From an uncultured Caryophanales bacterium (GTDB taxonomy: Bacteria; Bacillota_I; Bacilli_A; Acholeplasmatales; Anaeroplasmataceae): 58,092 bases of DNA. Positions 35,557 through 42,948 of the stretch are shown in pieces. Both the position numbers and the translations under genes were made by a program. Each line of letters starts with the position of its first letter. The first letter of the stretch is position 1. The DNA is taken from assembly GCA_946626535.1 (NCBI GenBank), contig CAMOUK010000005.1, positions 1-58,092 on the forward strand, read 5' to 3'. Below the pieces are notes generated by a model. That model was given only the letters and a program-made list of their open reading frames with translations, ran no database searches and had not been told where the DNA came from.

Positions 35557-36799
35557 AATATTAAAGGGTTTAACTTTAGCAAGCTTATTATTATCTTTGG
35601 CAGCTTGTAATAAAACAAATGATGATACAATTGAATATACATTAAAGGTGTATGATTTAGACAATAAATTATTAGTTGAAGATAAGATTAGAGAAAAAAA
35701 TGATACTACCCTATATGAAAGCTTAATAAAAAATACAGCTATTGATGTAAAAATTTCAGATAGCTCATTTGGTCATTATATCGATGCGATTAATAATTCA
35801 ATTTCAGATCCAAATTATGGTCTAATGATTTATGAAAATAATACTTTATCAAATGCTGGAGTAGATTATTTAAAACTAAATGCTGGCGATGAAATAGTTA
35901 TTAAAAATGAATGCTGGAATGATAAACTAGATGAAACAGATGTTTTAGTTGATAAGGTTATTTATAATTATGCTAAAAATTTATTACAAGGTTTTGTTAA
36001 AGAGGATGATACATATAAGAATTCTACCTTCTGGAATTATATTTTAGTTGATATTGCTAGAAAAAATGGATATGATTCAAACATATTTAAACTAGATGTT
36101 AACCCTCAGCTTAAGGATTCACTAGTTGTCGATGATGAAATGGGTATTGCTGATTGGGGAAAACTATATTTTAAAGCGAAAGCATTTGAAAATGATATAG
36201 ATTCATTTAAAACTAAATATAGTGATTTTATGACAAAATACACTAATTTTATAGAAAATATTCAAACTGATTATTCAGCTGCTGAATACTCACTACCATT
36301 TTCAATTACTATGGCTAAGACATTAAATATTACATCAGCTAATTTAGAAGAATTAGTAAACACAACATATAGATGCTCAACTGAATATGGTACTGATAGC
36401 TTAATGTGGCAGCTAACTGCGCTTAGTGCATTTGATAAGGTAACAAAAGAAGATTTAAATGATATTGAAATTGCTGTTGAAAAGTCAGATGTTTATGATG
36501 AAAATTGGAATGTTGTTGGTCAGCAAACCAATTCAATTTCTACAGCCTTAAAGCTACTTCCTTTCGCGGCATTAGGTGAAAATGTAAGAGCTAAAGAAGA
36601 TGCAAATGGTAAGGATTTAATAGAATTATTATTTGAAGAGTTCTATGATGCAAATACTGGATATTTAAAAATAAATGGAGATGCTAGCTTTATAGTTGAA
36701 GATTATATTAAGAGTGTAAACATTGCTCAAATTTATGTATCATTAATGGCATATAAGATTACTAGAGATTTAAATAAAAAGGTAAATATATTTGCGTAA
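35546..36799 (+). CDS. Lipoprotein with DUF4430-like plus helical domain, possible B12 binder
   Basis: A 417-residue lipoprotein; the lipobox ends LAAC with Cys21. Residues ~30-135 resemble DUF4430, the beta domain related to the C-terminal domain of transcobalamin and intrinsic factor (YTLKVYDLDNK..., GHYIDAINN, LMIYENN, LKLNAGDEIVI). The remaining ~280 residues are alpha-helical and could be an alpha/alpha toroid, so the protein would have transcobalamin's two domain types in reversed order. The gene overlaps metH and is followed by a second DUF4430-like protein and an S component. Extracellular cobalamin capture is the best inference; other ligands remain possible. Confidence 0.7.
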   Translation: MKNKILKGLTLASLLLSLAACNKTNDDTIEYTLKVYDLDNKLLVEDKIREKNDTTLYESLIKNTAIDVKISDSSFGHYIDAINNSISDPNYGLMIYENNTLSNAGVDYLKLNAGDEIVIKNECWNDKLDETDVLVDKVIYNYAKNLLQGFVKEDDTYKNSTFWNYILVDIARKNGYDSNIFKLDVNPQLKDSLVVDDEMGIADWGKLYFKAKAFENDIDSFKTKYSDFMTKYTNFIENIQTDYSAAEYSLPFSITMAKTLNITSANLEELVNTTYRCSTEYGTDSLMWQLTALSAFDKVTKEDLNDIEIAVEKSDVYDENWNVVGQQTNSISTALKLLPFAALGENVRAKEDANGKDLIELLFEEFYDANTGYLKINGDASFIVEDYIKSVNIAQIYVSLMAYKITRDLNKKVNIFA

Positions 36800-37181
36800 T
36801 TTAATTTTAAAAATTATTGTATCAATACTTTTAATAACAACAGTTGTTGTAACATTAGTTTTAGCAAATAAAAATGAAGTAAAAAATGATGAAATATATA
36901 ATGTAAATATAGTTGTTTCAAACAGAGAAGAAACAATTAGAAATGATAATTATCAAATTAAATCTGATGTTACATTGTTCAATTTATTAGATACTAATTA
37001 TGATATTGTTTATGATGAAACTATTTATGGCGTTAGACTTTTAGGTATTGATACAATAATTACAGATTTTAAATCATCTTATATTGCCATTTATGTCGAT
37101 AATAAATATTCAAGCTATGGTATATCAAATATAAAACTATATGATGGAATTAAAATAAGCTTTAAGGAGCAAACTCTATGA
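36792..37181 (+). CDS. Membrane-anchored small DUF4430-like protein
   Basis: A 129-residue protein with one N-terminal membrane helix (about residues 5-25) and an extracellular beta domain similar in pattern to the DUF4430-like domain of its neighbour: VTLFNLLDTNYDI, a central YGVRLLGID line, AIYVDNKYSSYGISNIKLYDG and IKISF. The start is a TTG at 36792 with AAAGG 10 bases upstream; no ATG follows before the domain. It overlaps the lipoprotein by 8 bases and the S-component gene by 4 bases (ATGA). It may pass ligand from the lipoprotein to the transporter (inference). Confidence 0.7.
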   Translation: MRNLILKIIVSILLITTVVVTLVLANKNEVKNDEIYNVNIVVSNREETIRNDNYQIKSDVTLFNLLDTNYDIVYDETIYGVRLLGIDTIITDFKSSYIAIYVDNKYSSYGISNIKLYDGIKISFKEQTL

Positions 37182-37684
37182 ACATAAAAAAATTATGCTA
37201 TATAGTTGTTTTAACAACAATATTATTTGTTCAAGAACAAGTTCTAACATTTATTCCATCAGTTCAATTTACATTCTTTTTAATTATTTTATATGGCGGA
37301 ACTATTGGTTTAGGCTATGGTAGTATCATAGTAGTTATTCACGTATTACTTGATAATTTATATATGTCATCATTTACTATATTTACGATTGGCCCAATGC
37401 TTATAGGATATGAAATAACACTTTTATGTGGATATTTATTAAAAAATAAGAGCGAATGGATAATAGCTTTAGCGTCAGCCTTATGCGCTATTATCTATGC
37501 AGCTTTATTCATCCCAGTAAATATTATAGTTTATAATATTGATCCTATTGCCTATATAATAGCTGATATACCATTTGATGTTGTTTTAGTATGCTGTAAT
37601 GTGCTTTGTGTAATACTTTTATATAAGCCAATGTATAAGCTTTTAAATAGCGAGTTTAACGTTATATTTATAGGTGATAATTAG
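37178..37684 (+). CDS. ECF-transporter-like S component
   Basis: A 168-residue, very hydrophobic protein with about five to six membrane segments and the size of an energy-coupling-factor S (substrate-specificity) component. The order GGTIGLGYGSIIVVIHVLLDN, IGPMLIGYE and AALFIPVN resembles S components that pair with DUF4430 proteins. No EcfA/EcfT genes are in the window, so it would use a shared group II energizing module. The position behind metH and the DUF4430-like proteins suggests cobalamin or a precursor as substrate (inference). Its ATG overlaps the preceding stop by 4 bases. It ends the operon. The 86 bases that follow hold no strong terminator. Confidence 0.65.
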   Translation: MNIKKLCYIVVLTTILFVQEQVLTFIPSVQFTFFLIILYGGTIGLGYGSIIVVIHVLLDNLYMSSFTIFTIGPMLIGYEITLLCGYLLKNKSEWIIALASALCAIIYAALFIPVNIIVYNIDPIAYIIADIPFDVVLVCCNVLCVILLYKPMYKLLNSEFNVIFIGDN

Positions 37685-37718
37685 CATTTTATAAGCCTTT
37701 TAGCAAAAAACTCATATG

Positions 37719-37747
37719 TTGATTTTTTATTTATTGTGTAATAAAAT
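37719..37747 (+). promoter_or_regulatory. Promoter of the HAD phosphatase gene
   Basis: TTGATT at 37719-37724 and TAAAAT at 37742-37747 have a 17-base spacer; the ribosome binding site AAAGGAG follows. Confidence 0.65.
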
Positions 37748-37770
37748 AGACTAAAGGAGATTTTTTACTA

Positions 37771-38433
37771 ATGGATGCTAAATTAAAGAAACTTTTGGAC
37801 GATAAGAGAGCCTACATTTTCGACCTTGATGGCACTATCGCCGACACAGAAAGAATCCACTGGGAAGCACACAATATGGTGCTTAAAAAGCATTTTGGTA
37901 TCGAAGTAGATCTACCACACATTTACTCTTATTTAGGAACACCTGAAAGTGTATTCCTAAAACAAATTGAAAAGGACTACAATATTGATATTGCAGGCCC
38001 TAAAGGAAACGGTTATGAAAAATATATAAAGGAAAGAAATAAGGTAGCTGAAAAGCTTATTTTAAAAACAGCTCAGCCTTTCCCATTCATGACTGAAATT
38101 TTAAGAGGAACTATGGGTATTTCTATTTTCTTGGTATCTGCCCAGAATAGAAACTTAATTCATAAGCAATTAAAGGCTTGGAATTTACTTGGAAAATTCA
38201 CTGAATACAATACATACATTGTTGAAGGTGACAAGACAAAGCCATATTATTATGATTACATTTTCCAAAAGGTACTAAAGAACGCATCTCCAAATGAAGT
38301 TGTTTTATTTGAGGATGTTAATAAGTATCTTGAAGAAGGAAAAAAGCGTGGATTCATTACTGTAGGTATTAATAACGGATTTGGAAAAGAAGAAGTACAA
38401 GGCGATTTTACAATTAATGCCAAAGAAGATTAA
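37771..38433 (+). CDS. HAD-superfamily phosphatase
   Basis: A 220-residue HAD hydrolase of the beta-phosphoglucomutase/phosphoglycolate phosphatase type. Motif I is FDLDGTIADTE, with the nucleophile Asp at about residue 18. A helical cap follows. Motif II is the Ser in LVSAQN, motif III the Lys in GDKTKPYYY and motif IV LFEDVNKYLEEG. The substrate is unknown. Codon use differs from its neighbours, with many more TTC, TAC, GAC, CAC and ATC codons in the first 400 bases, which suggests strong expression or a different origin. A role as the missing phosphoserine phosphatase is conceivable but unsupported. Confidence 0.85.
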   Translation: MDAKLKKLLDDKRAYIFDLDGTIADTERIHWEAHNMVLKKHFGIEVDLPHIYSYLGTPESVFLKQIEKDYNIDIAGPKGNGYEKYIKERNKVAEKLILKTAQPFPFMTEILRGTMGISIFLVSAQNRNLIHKQLKAWNLLGKFTEYNTYIVEGDKTKPYYYDYIFQKVLKNASPNEVVLFEDVNKYLEEGKKRGFITVGINNGFGKEEVQGDFTINAKED

Positions 38434-38462
38434 AGAGAGAAACATTTTCTCTCTTTTAATTT
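38432..38462 (+). terminator. Terminator after the HAD gene
   Basis: AAAGAGAGAAA (38432-38442) pairs with TTTCTCTCTTT (38446-38456), then TAATTTT. The stop codon lies in the 5' arm. Confidence 0.75.
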
Positions 38463-38464
38463 TG

Positions 38465-38473
38465 TGGTAAAAT
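38465..38473 (+). promoter_or_regulatory. Extended -10 promoter of the FRG gene
   Basis: TGG precedes TAAAAT (38468-38473), an extended -10. There is no clear -35. AAAGGAG follows before the ATG at 38496. Confidence 0.45.
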
Positions 38474-38495
38474 AATCTAAAGGAGATAAATAAAT

Positions 38496-39689
38496 ATGGA
38501 TTATAAGTTAAATATCAAAGGCATGGTAATTGACGGATCATTTATTTATGATGAAAATCTAGGTATTTATTTTATAACTAAACCAGATTTTTATTCATTA
38601 GATTTTTCAGGTGATACTGATATTGAAATAAATGACGGGGCAATTACTCTAAAAGATGGCGATAATTATAATTTCTATAAAATTAATTATCAAGAAAAAT
38701 ACGTTTATGTAATTGGAAAGAAGGATAAGAAGCTAATCGATGTTGAATATAAGAAGCTAGAAGAATTAGACGAAGATTTTGATTCTAATTTTGTATTAAA
38801 CATATTAGCTGAAATTAAGATTCTTCCTACTGGAGATTATATTTGTTCAAGTGTATGTGATTATATTAGTGTTATTGAAAATTTGGATAAAAAATATTCT
38901 AATTTAGATCATTTCTATAGAGGTCATTATTACTATAAATATCAGCTAATTCCATCACTATACCGTAGGGCAAAATATTATAATAATGAAGATTTAATGT
39001 ATCTAGAATTTAAAACAAAATTTTATTCACAGCTAGCAAATAAAAGATATATAGATATCTTAACAAATATGCAGCATTATAATATGCCTACAAGATTATT
39101 AGATACTACATCTAATCCTCTTGTTGCCTTATTTATGGCTGTAGATAGACCTATAGGCTTTAAAAATAAGGGTCCAGCAATAGGCGAAGTAGTTTTAATG
39201 AATGAAGAAAAGAAGCATGTTAAATATGTAGGAAGTAACGCAGTTGTTTTACTTTCTAGCTTAGCTGTTTTAGAGACTAAATATAAACAGGAATTATATG
39301 AAAAGATTATAGAGGCTCAGGAAAAAAATGATCCAAAAATCTATCAGGAATCTATAGCTTATAAAAGATTTGTTGCTGAAGTACATAATGAGCTTCCATA
39401 TTTTGATGAATCATTCTTTAATCCAAAGGTATTATTGAAGCCTAGACATGTTAAGGTTGGAATGATGAATGAAAGAATTATAGCTCAAAGTGGTAATTTC
39501 ATATTATTTGGTCTATGTAATTATAATACTGGTGAATATATGCCTTTAAAGACAGTAGCAAAGGAAAGAATATTCATTGTTAATAAGGAAAAAATTATAA
39601 ATCAATTAGATATGCTAAATATTAATTCAGCTTCTATGTATCCAGATATGGATCATACAGCTTCTGCCATCAAGAAGAGGTTTGAATAA
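38496..39689 (+). CDS. FRG-domain protein
   Basis: A 397-residue protein. Residues ~145-345 form an FRG domain: FYRGHYYYKYQLIPSLYRR, then QHYNMPTRLLDTTSNPLVALFMAVD, the two diagnostic lines. The first ~120 residues are a separate beta-rich region that I cannot name. The FRG domain has no settled biochemical role; it occurs in stand-alone proteins and near phage-defence or stress genes. The next gene, a membrane protein, starts 2 bases after its stop, so the pair is a two-gene operon. Base composition is ordinary for the region, so there is no sign of recent transfer. Confidence 0.85.
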   Translation: MDYKLNIKGMVIDGSFIYDENLGIYFITKPDFYSLDFSGDTDIEINDGAITLKDGDNYNFYKINYQEKYVYVIGKKDKKLIDVEYKKLEELDEDFDSNFVLNILAEIKILPTGDYICSSVCDYISVIENLDKKYSNLDHFYRGHYYYKYQLIPSLYRRAKYYNNEDLMYLEFKTKFYSQLANKRYIDILTNMQHYNMPTRLLDTTSNPLVALFMAVDRPIGFKNKGPAIGEVVLMNEEKKHVKYVGSNAVVLLSSLAVLETKYKQELYEKIIEAQEKNDPKIYQESIAYKRFVAEVHNELPYFDESFFNPKVLLKPRHVKVGMMNERIIAQSGNFILFGLCNYNTGEYMPLKTVAKERIFIVNKEKIINQLDMLNINSASMYPDMDHTASAIKKRFE

Positions 39690-39690
39690 T

Positions 39691-40701
39691 ATGAAAAATG
39701 AAAAGAAGACTGATGTTAGATTTTCTCATCAGCTTGATCTATTAGAAAAATACTTTAATGTCGATAGAGAAAATAAAATAATTGAGATGCAATTTAAATA
39801 TGCTAAGGCAAGTGATGCCTTAGATGAGGAAATATCATCAACAAAAAAACCTCTTTTTAAAAGAGAGGTTTTAGATACTATTTCTGAGTATTTAAATATG
39901 CTTCCAACAGGCTATAAAGCTAATGTTGATATTTTATTTGATGATTTAGAGGGATATGATCCAAAGGATATTTCTGAAAGCTTAAATGATTATTTGGAAC
40001 TTAATAGCTTCCAAATATTTAGAGAAGGAAAGAAGAAATGGTTAATAGCTTCTTTACTTGTTTTCTTTGGAATTATAATTTTAATCATTAAGATTAATAC
40101 AGGAAAGCTAAATTTAGTTTCAGACTATGGTAAATCAATATTTGAAGAGGTAATAGATATTATTGCTTGGGTATTTATTTGGGAGGCAGTCACTGTATTA
40201 TTTTTATCACCTTCAGATTTATTGATTTATGGAATTGGTTTATTAAAAAAGATCAATGTTATAAAAATAGGTGATGATAAAAATTATCATACTCAAACAA
40301 AAGAAGAAATAATTGATAAGTGGCAATATGATTCTAAATCCTCTAAGGTTTGCAGAGTATTATGGCTTTCCTCATCAGTATTTTTGATGGCTTTAGGTAC
40401 ATCTGATTCTATTACTGAAATAATTTTGTGTGGTACGGTTGGATTGAATTGGATTATTACAATTGGCTTTTTAGCTGATGTTTTGACATTCCTATTAGGA
40501 TTATCTGGATTATTATCATATATTGGAAAGAATAAATTAAATATTATTATGAAAGCCTTTGGTATAATGTTGGCTTTATTAGCTTTAGTTCTTTTTGTAA
40601 TAGGTATACAATTGGGCGATGGCCAAACAATATTTACTTATGGTGCCATTGTAGTATTTACATTAGTAATTGTAATTTTACCAAAGAAAAAGATAAGATA
40701 A
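39691..40701 (+). CDS. Multi-pass membrane protein paired with FRG protein
   Basis: A 336-residue protein that I do not recognise. ATG 39691 is chosen because AAGAAGAGG (39672-39680) is 10 bases upstream; the frame can extend to TTG 39682 but without a better site. The first ~120 residues are soluble, charged and mostly helical. Six or so hydrophobic segments follow at about residues 120-140, 155-185, 220-240, 245-275, 285-305 and 310-330. The tail is KKKIR. Translational coupling to the FRG gene suggests that the two products act together, perhaps as a membrane sensor or anchor with a soluble effector (inference). Confidence 0.75.
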   Translation: MKNEKKTDVRFSHQLDLLEKYFNVDRENKIIEMQFKYAKASDALDEEISSTKKPLFKREVLDTISEYLNMLPTGYKANVDILFDDLEGYDPKDISESLNDYLELNSFQIFREGKKKWLIASLLVFFGIIILIIKINTGKLNLVSDYGKSIFEEVIDIIAWVFIWEAVTVLFLSPSDLLIYGIGLLKKINVIKIGDDKNYHTQTKEEIIDKWQYDSKSSKVCRVLWLSSSVFLMALGTSDSITEIILCGTVGLNWIITIGFLADVLTFLLGLSGLLSYIGKNKLNIIMKAFGIMLALLALVLFVIGIQLGDGQTIFTYGAIVVFTLVIVILPKKKIR

Positions 40702-40754
40702 ATTGGAGATTTATTTAATTAAGAATAAGAAGAAACAAAAATTAGAAAATAAAG

Positions 40755-40790
40755 AATAAGAGGCGAATAGAATCGCCTCTTATTTCTGTT
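40755..40790. terminator. Bidirectional terminator between convergent genes
   Basis: AATAAGAGGCGA (40755-40766) pairs with TCGCCTCTTATT (40773-40784). T-rich sequence follows on both strands. The glycosyltransferase stop (40780-40782, minus strand) lies in one arm. Confidence 0.85.
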
Positions 40791-42000
40791 TAAAGTATTT
40801 TTTGTATGATTTTAAGGTCATACCCTGTTTATTATATTTAATTAATTCCTCATATAGCTTAACAAATTCCTTGGTTACTGTAGCGCCACAATACATATCT
40901 AAGGCTTTTTCTTTATATTTTGATTTTTCAGCTCTTGCTTTTTTATCATTTATAGCCTCAAGTAAAACCTTAGCTAAATCCTTTATATCATTTGGCTTAA
41001 AAATCCAACCATTTTCACTGTTAACTAAATCTGTTTGATTACCTTGATTAGCACATAAAACTGGTAAGCCAGAGCATAATGCCTCAATTATAGACATTGA
41101 TTGATTTTCAGATAAAGAAGCAGTAGCAAATAAATAGGCCTTATCATATAGATTGGATTTTAGTAATAATACGTTACTAATAGAGCCTGTAATTAAAATA
41201 TTTTGTTCAATATTTAATTTCTTAACAAGCTTTTTTAAGCCATTCATATAAGGACCATTACCAACTATTATTAATCTTAAATCCTTATCCTTTTTTAAGG
41301 CTAAATTAAACCCTTTTACTAGCGTATCGATGCCTTTTTCAAAACCTACTCTACCAACACAAATTATAGTTTTGTCATTAACAAAGTTTTTATCTACAAT
41401 ATCTTCATTTGTATTATTTGTAAACAAATCAAGATTTATACCATTAGATATATATCTAACATCTCTTTTTTTAAGATGCTTTTTAATGCCTTTAACAGTT
41501 GTTAATGATGGAGCTGTAATAGTCCATGTCTTATTATAAAGTCTATTGAAAATAAGTGGGAATGCGAAAAGTGATGCAAACCAAGATAAGCCTCTAAGCT
41601 TTAAAGCATATCTTATATAATCTTTATTATCAACCATGGTATGGTGAGTAGATATTGTAGGTATATTTAAAATGTTTGCGGCTTTTGATATGGCTACACC
41701 CATATCACCAGGAGATAGAGTGTGAACGATATCGATACTATTTTCTTTTAATTTTGTTGTGAAAAGGTTCATATCCTTTTTAAAATGCTTCATTCCAGCA
41801 TATAGTCTTGAATCCTTTCCTTTGATTTTAACAACCTTGATGCCATATTCAATCTCATCACCATCTATTACTCCGTTATCTGGAACGAAGAAGTAAACTT
41901 TGTGACCAGAGGCAACTAGGTTTCTTGCAAGCTCAATTGTCGTTGTAATAATTCCATTTTTTTCTGGATAAAATATATCAAATCCAAATGCTATATTCAT
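40780..42000 (-). CDS. Glycosyltransferase family 4, likely glucolipid synthase
   Basis: A 406-residue GT-B enzyme. The N-terminal domain begins GFDIFYPEKNGIITTTIELARNL; the C-terminal domain has CVGRVGFEKGIDTLVKGF, VGNGPYMNGLK, and SENQSMSIIEALCSGLPVL, which is the E-x7-E nucleotide-sugar motif. The pattern HHTMVDNKDYIRY resembles glucosyl-diacylglycerol synthases of Firmicutes and Mollicutes, so a membrane glycolipid is the likely product. Other GT4 acceptors are possible. Its ATG overlaps the yidD stop by 4 bases. Confidence 0.88.
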   Translation of the reverse strand: MNIAFGFDIFYPEKNGIITTTIELARNLVASGHKVYFFVPDNGVIDGDEIEYGIKVVKIKGKDSRLYAGMKHFKKDMNLFTTKLKENSIDIVHTLSPGDMGVAISKAANILNIPTISTHHTMVDNKDYIRYALKLRGLSWFASLFAFPLIFNRLYNKTWTITAPSLTTVKGIKKHLKKRDVRYISNGINLDLFTNNTNEDIVDKNFVNDKTIICVGRVGFEKGIDTLVKGFNLALKKDKDLRLIIVGNGPYMNGLKKLVKKLNIEQNILITGSISNVLLLKSNLYDKAYLFATASLSENQSMSIIEALCSGLPVLCANQGNQTDLVNSENGWIFKPNDIKDLAKVLLEAINDKKARAEKSKYKEKALDMYCGATVTKEFVKLYEELIKYNKQGMTLKSYKKYFKQK

Positions 42001-42284
42001 ATATTTTTTTCTTCCATTTCTTTTAATTCTTTTTCGTATTGTAATTTTTCTTGTTTTGTTAAAGGTACTGGATCATATCCACCTTTAAATAATTTATTGC
42101 ATCTTAAAAGTCTTTTTAATGTTAAAAAGCCAGCTTTAAAAAAATTAAATTTTTGGAAACATTCCTTAGCATAATTACTACATGTAGGAAAATACCTACA
42201 TCTAGGTGGGCCTAAGGGAGATATTCCATTTTGATAAAATTCGATGAATTTTACTGATAATTTATTTCTAGTCTTCTTTTTCAT
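41997..42284 (-). CDS. yidD: Membrane protein insertion efficiency factor YidD
   Basis: A 95-residue membrane-associated protein that assists YidC-dependent insertion. The family core is clear: the line FYQNGISPLGPPRCRYFPTC, then SNYAKEC, then LLRCNKLFKGGYDPVP. The three cysteines are typical. It usually lies beside rpmH-rnpA-yidC; here it sits alone in an operon with a DJ-1 protein and a glycosyltransferase, overlapping the first by 17 bases and the second by 4. Confidence 0.93.
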   Translation of the reverse strand: MKKKTRNKLSVKFIEFYQNGISPLGPPRCRYFPTCSNYAKECFQKFNFFKAGFLTLKRLLRCNKLFKGGYDPVPLTKQEKLQYEKELKEMEEKNI

Positions 42285-42807
42285 AAATTTGTTCTTTAAT
42301 TTTATTTAAAGCATCTTTTCCTAAAAGTTTTTCAATTATCGCATAAGCAAAAACAATTGCAGAAGCTACACTTCTAGCTGTAATTAAATTTCCATCAACA
42401 ACTACCTTTTTATCGATATATGTTCCACCAAAATCTTCATTCATAGAAGTGAAGCATGTATATTTTCTATTTTTTAAATAGCCCATTTTACCTAAGATAG
42501 TAGGTGATGCGCATATTGCTGATATAAGCTTATTATTTTCCATAAAATATGTGATAGCATCTAAGACAAATTTTGATTGAATTAAAAGCTTATAATGTGC
42601 TCCACCAGGAAGTAGAAGCATATCATAATCTTTATAATTAACCTCATCAATTAGCTTTAAATTTGTTAAATATAAATTATGGCTACCTCTTACAGTAGTA
42701 TTTGAAGATGCGATATCTAAAGTGATTCCAGCTCTTCTTAATAGGGCAAATGGTGCCATTGCTTCCTCTTCTTCAAATCCTTCAAAAATTATAGCTAAAA
42801 CTTTCAT
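42268..42807 (-). CDS. DJ-1/PfpI-family protein
   Basis: A 179-residue protein of the DJ-1 branch. The conserved Glu is in IFEGFEEEEAMAPF and the reactive Cys is in the nucleophile elbow ISAICASPTILG; LLLPGGAHY is the family's glycine turn. Members act as deglycases, chaperones or redox sensors; the specific role is not readable. AAGGAG precedes the ATG, behind an extended -10 promoter at 42838-42847. It is the first gene of the minus-strand operon. Confidence 0.9.
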   Translation of the reverse strand: MKVLAIIFEGFEEEEAMAPFALLRRAGITLDIASSNTTVRGSHNLYLTNLKLIDEVNYKDYDMLLLPGGAHYKLLIQSKFVLDAITYFMENNKLISAICASPTILGKMGYLKNRKYTCFTSMNEDFGGTYIDKKVVVDGNLITARSVASAIVFAYAIIEKLLGKDALNKIKEQIYEKED

Positions 42808-42837
42808 ATAAAAAGCTCCTTTTTAAATACTTATTAA

Positions 42838-42847
42838 ATTATATCAT
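42838..42847 (-). promoter_or_regulatory. Extended -10 promoter of the DJ-1 operon
   Basis: On the minus strand TGA precedes TATAAT (42843-42838). It faces away from the 42949 gene, whose TATAAT at 42897-42902 lacks a well-spaced -35, so the gap 42808-42948 holds divergent promoters. Confidence 0.55.
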
Positions 42848-42948
42848 AGTTTTCGATAATTTTTAATTTTTTGTTTTTTTAATTGTGTTTTTATTATATA
42901 ATAAAAAATAATGAAGTGTTGATTATAAACCAGAAAGAGGGTTTTAGT

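Noticed and set aside
37685..37735. Terminator after the S-component gene
   Set aside because: The only candidate stem (A-run with T-run around 37705-37730) has mismatches and no GC pairs; not called.
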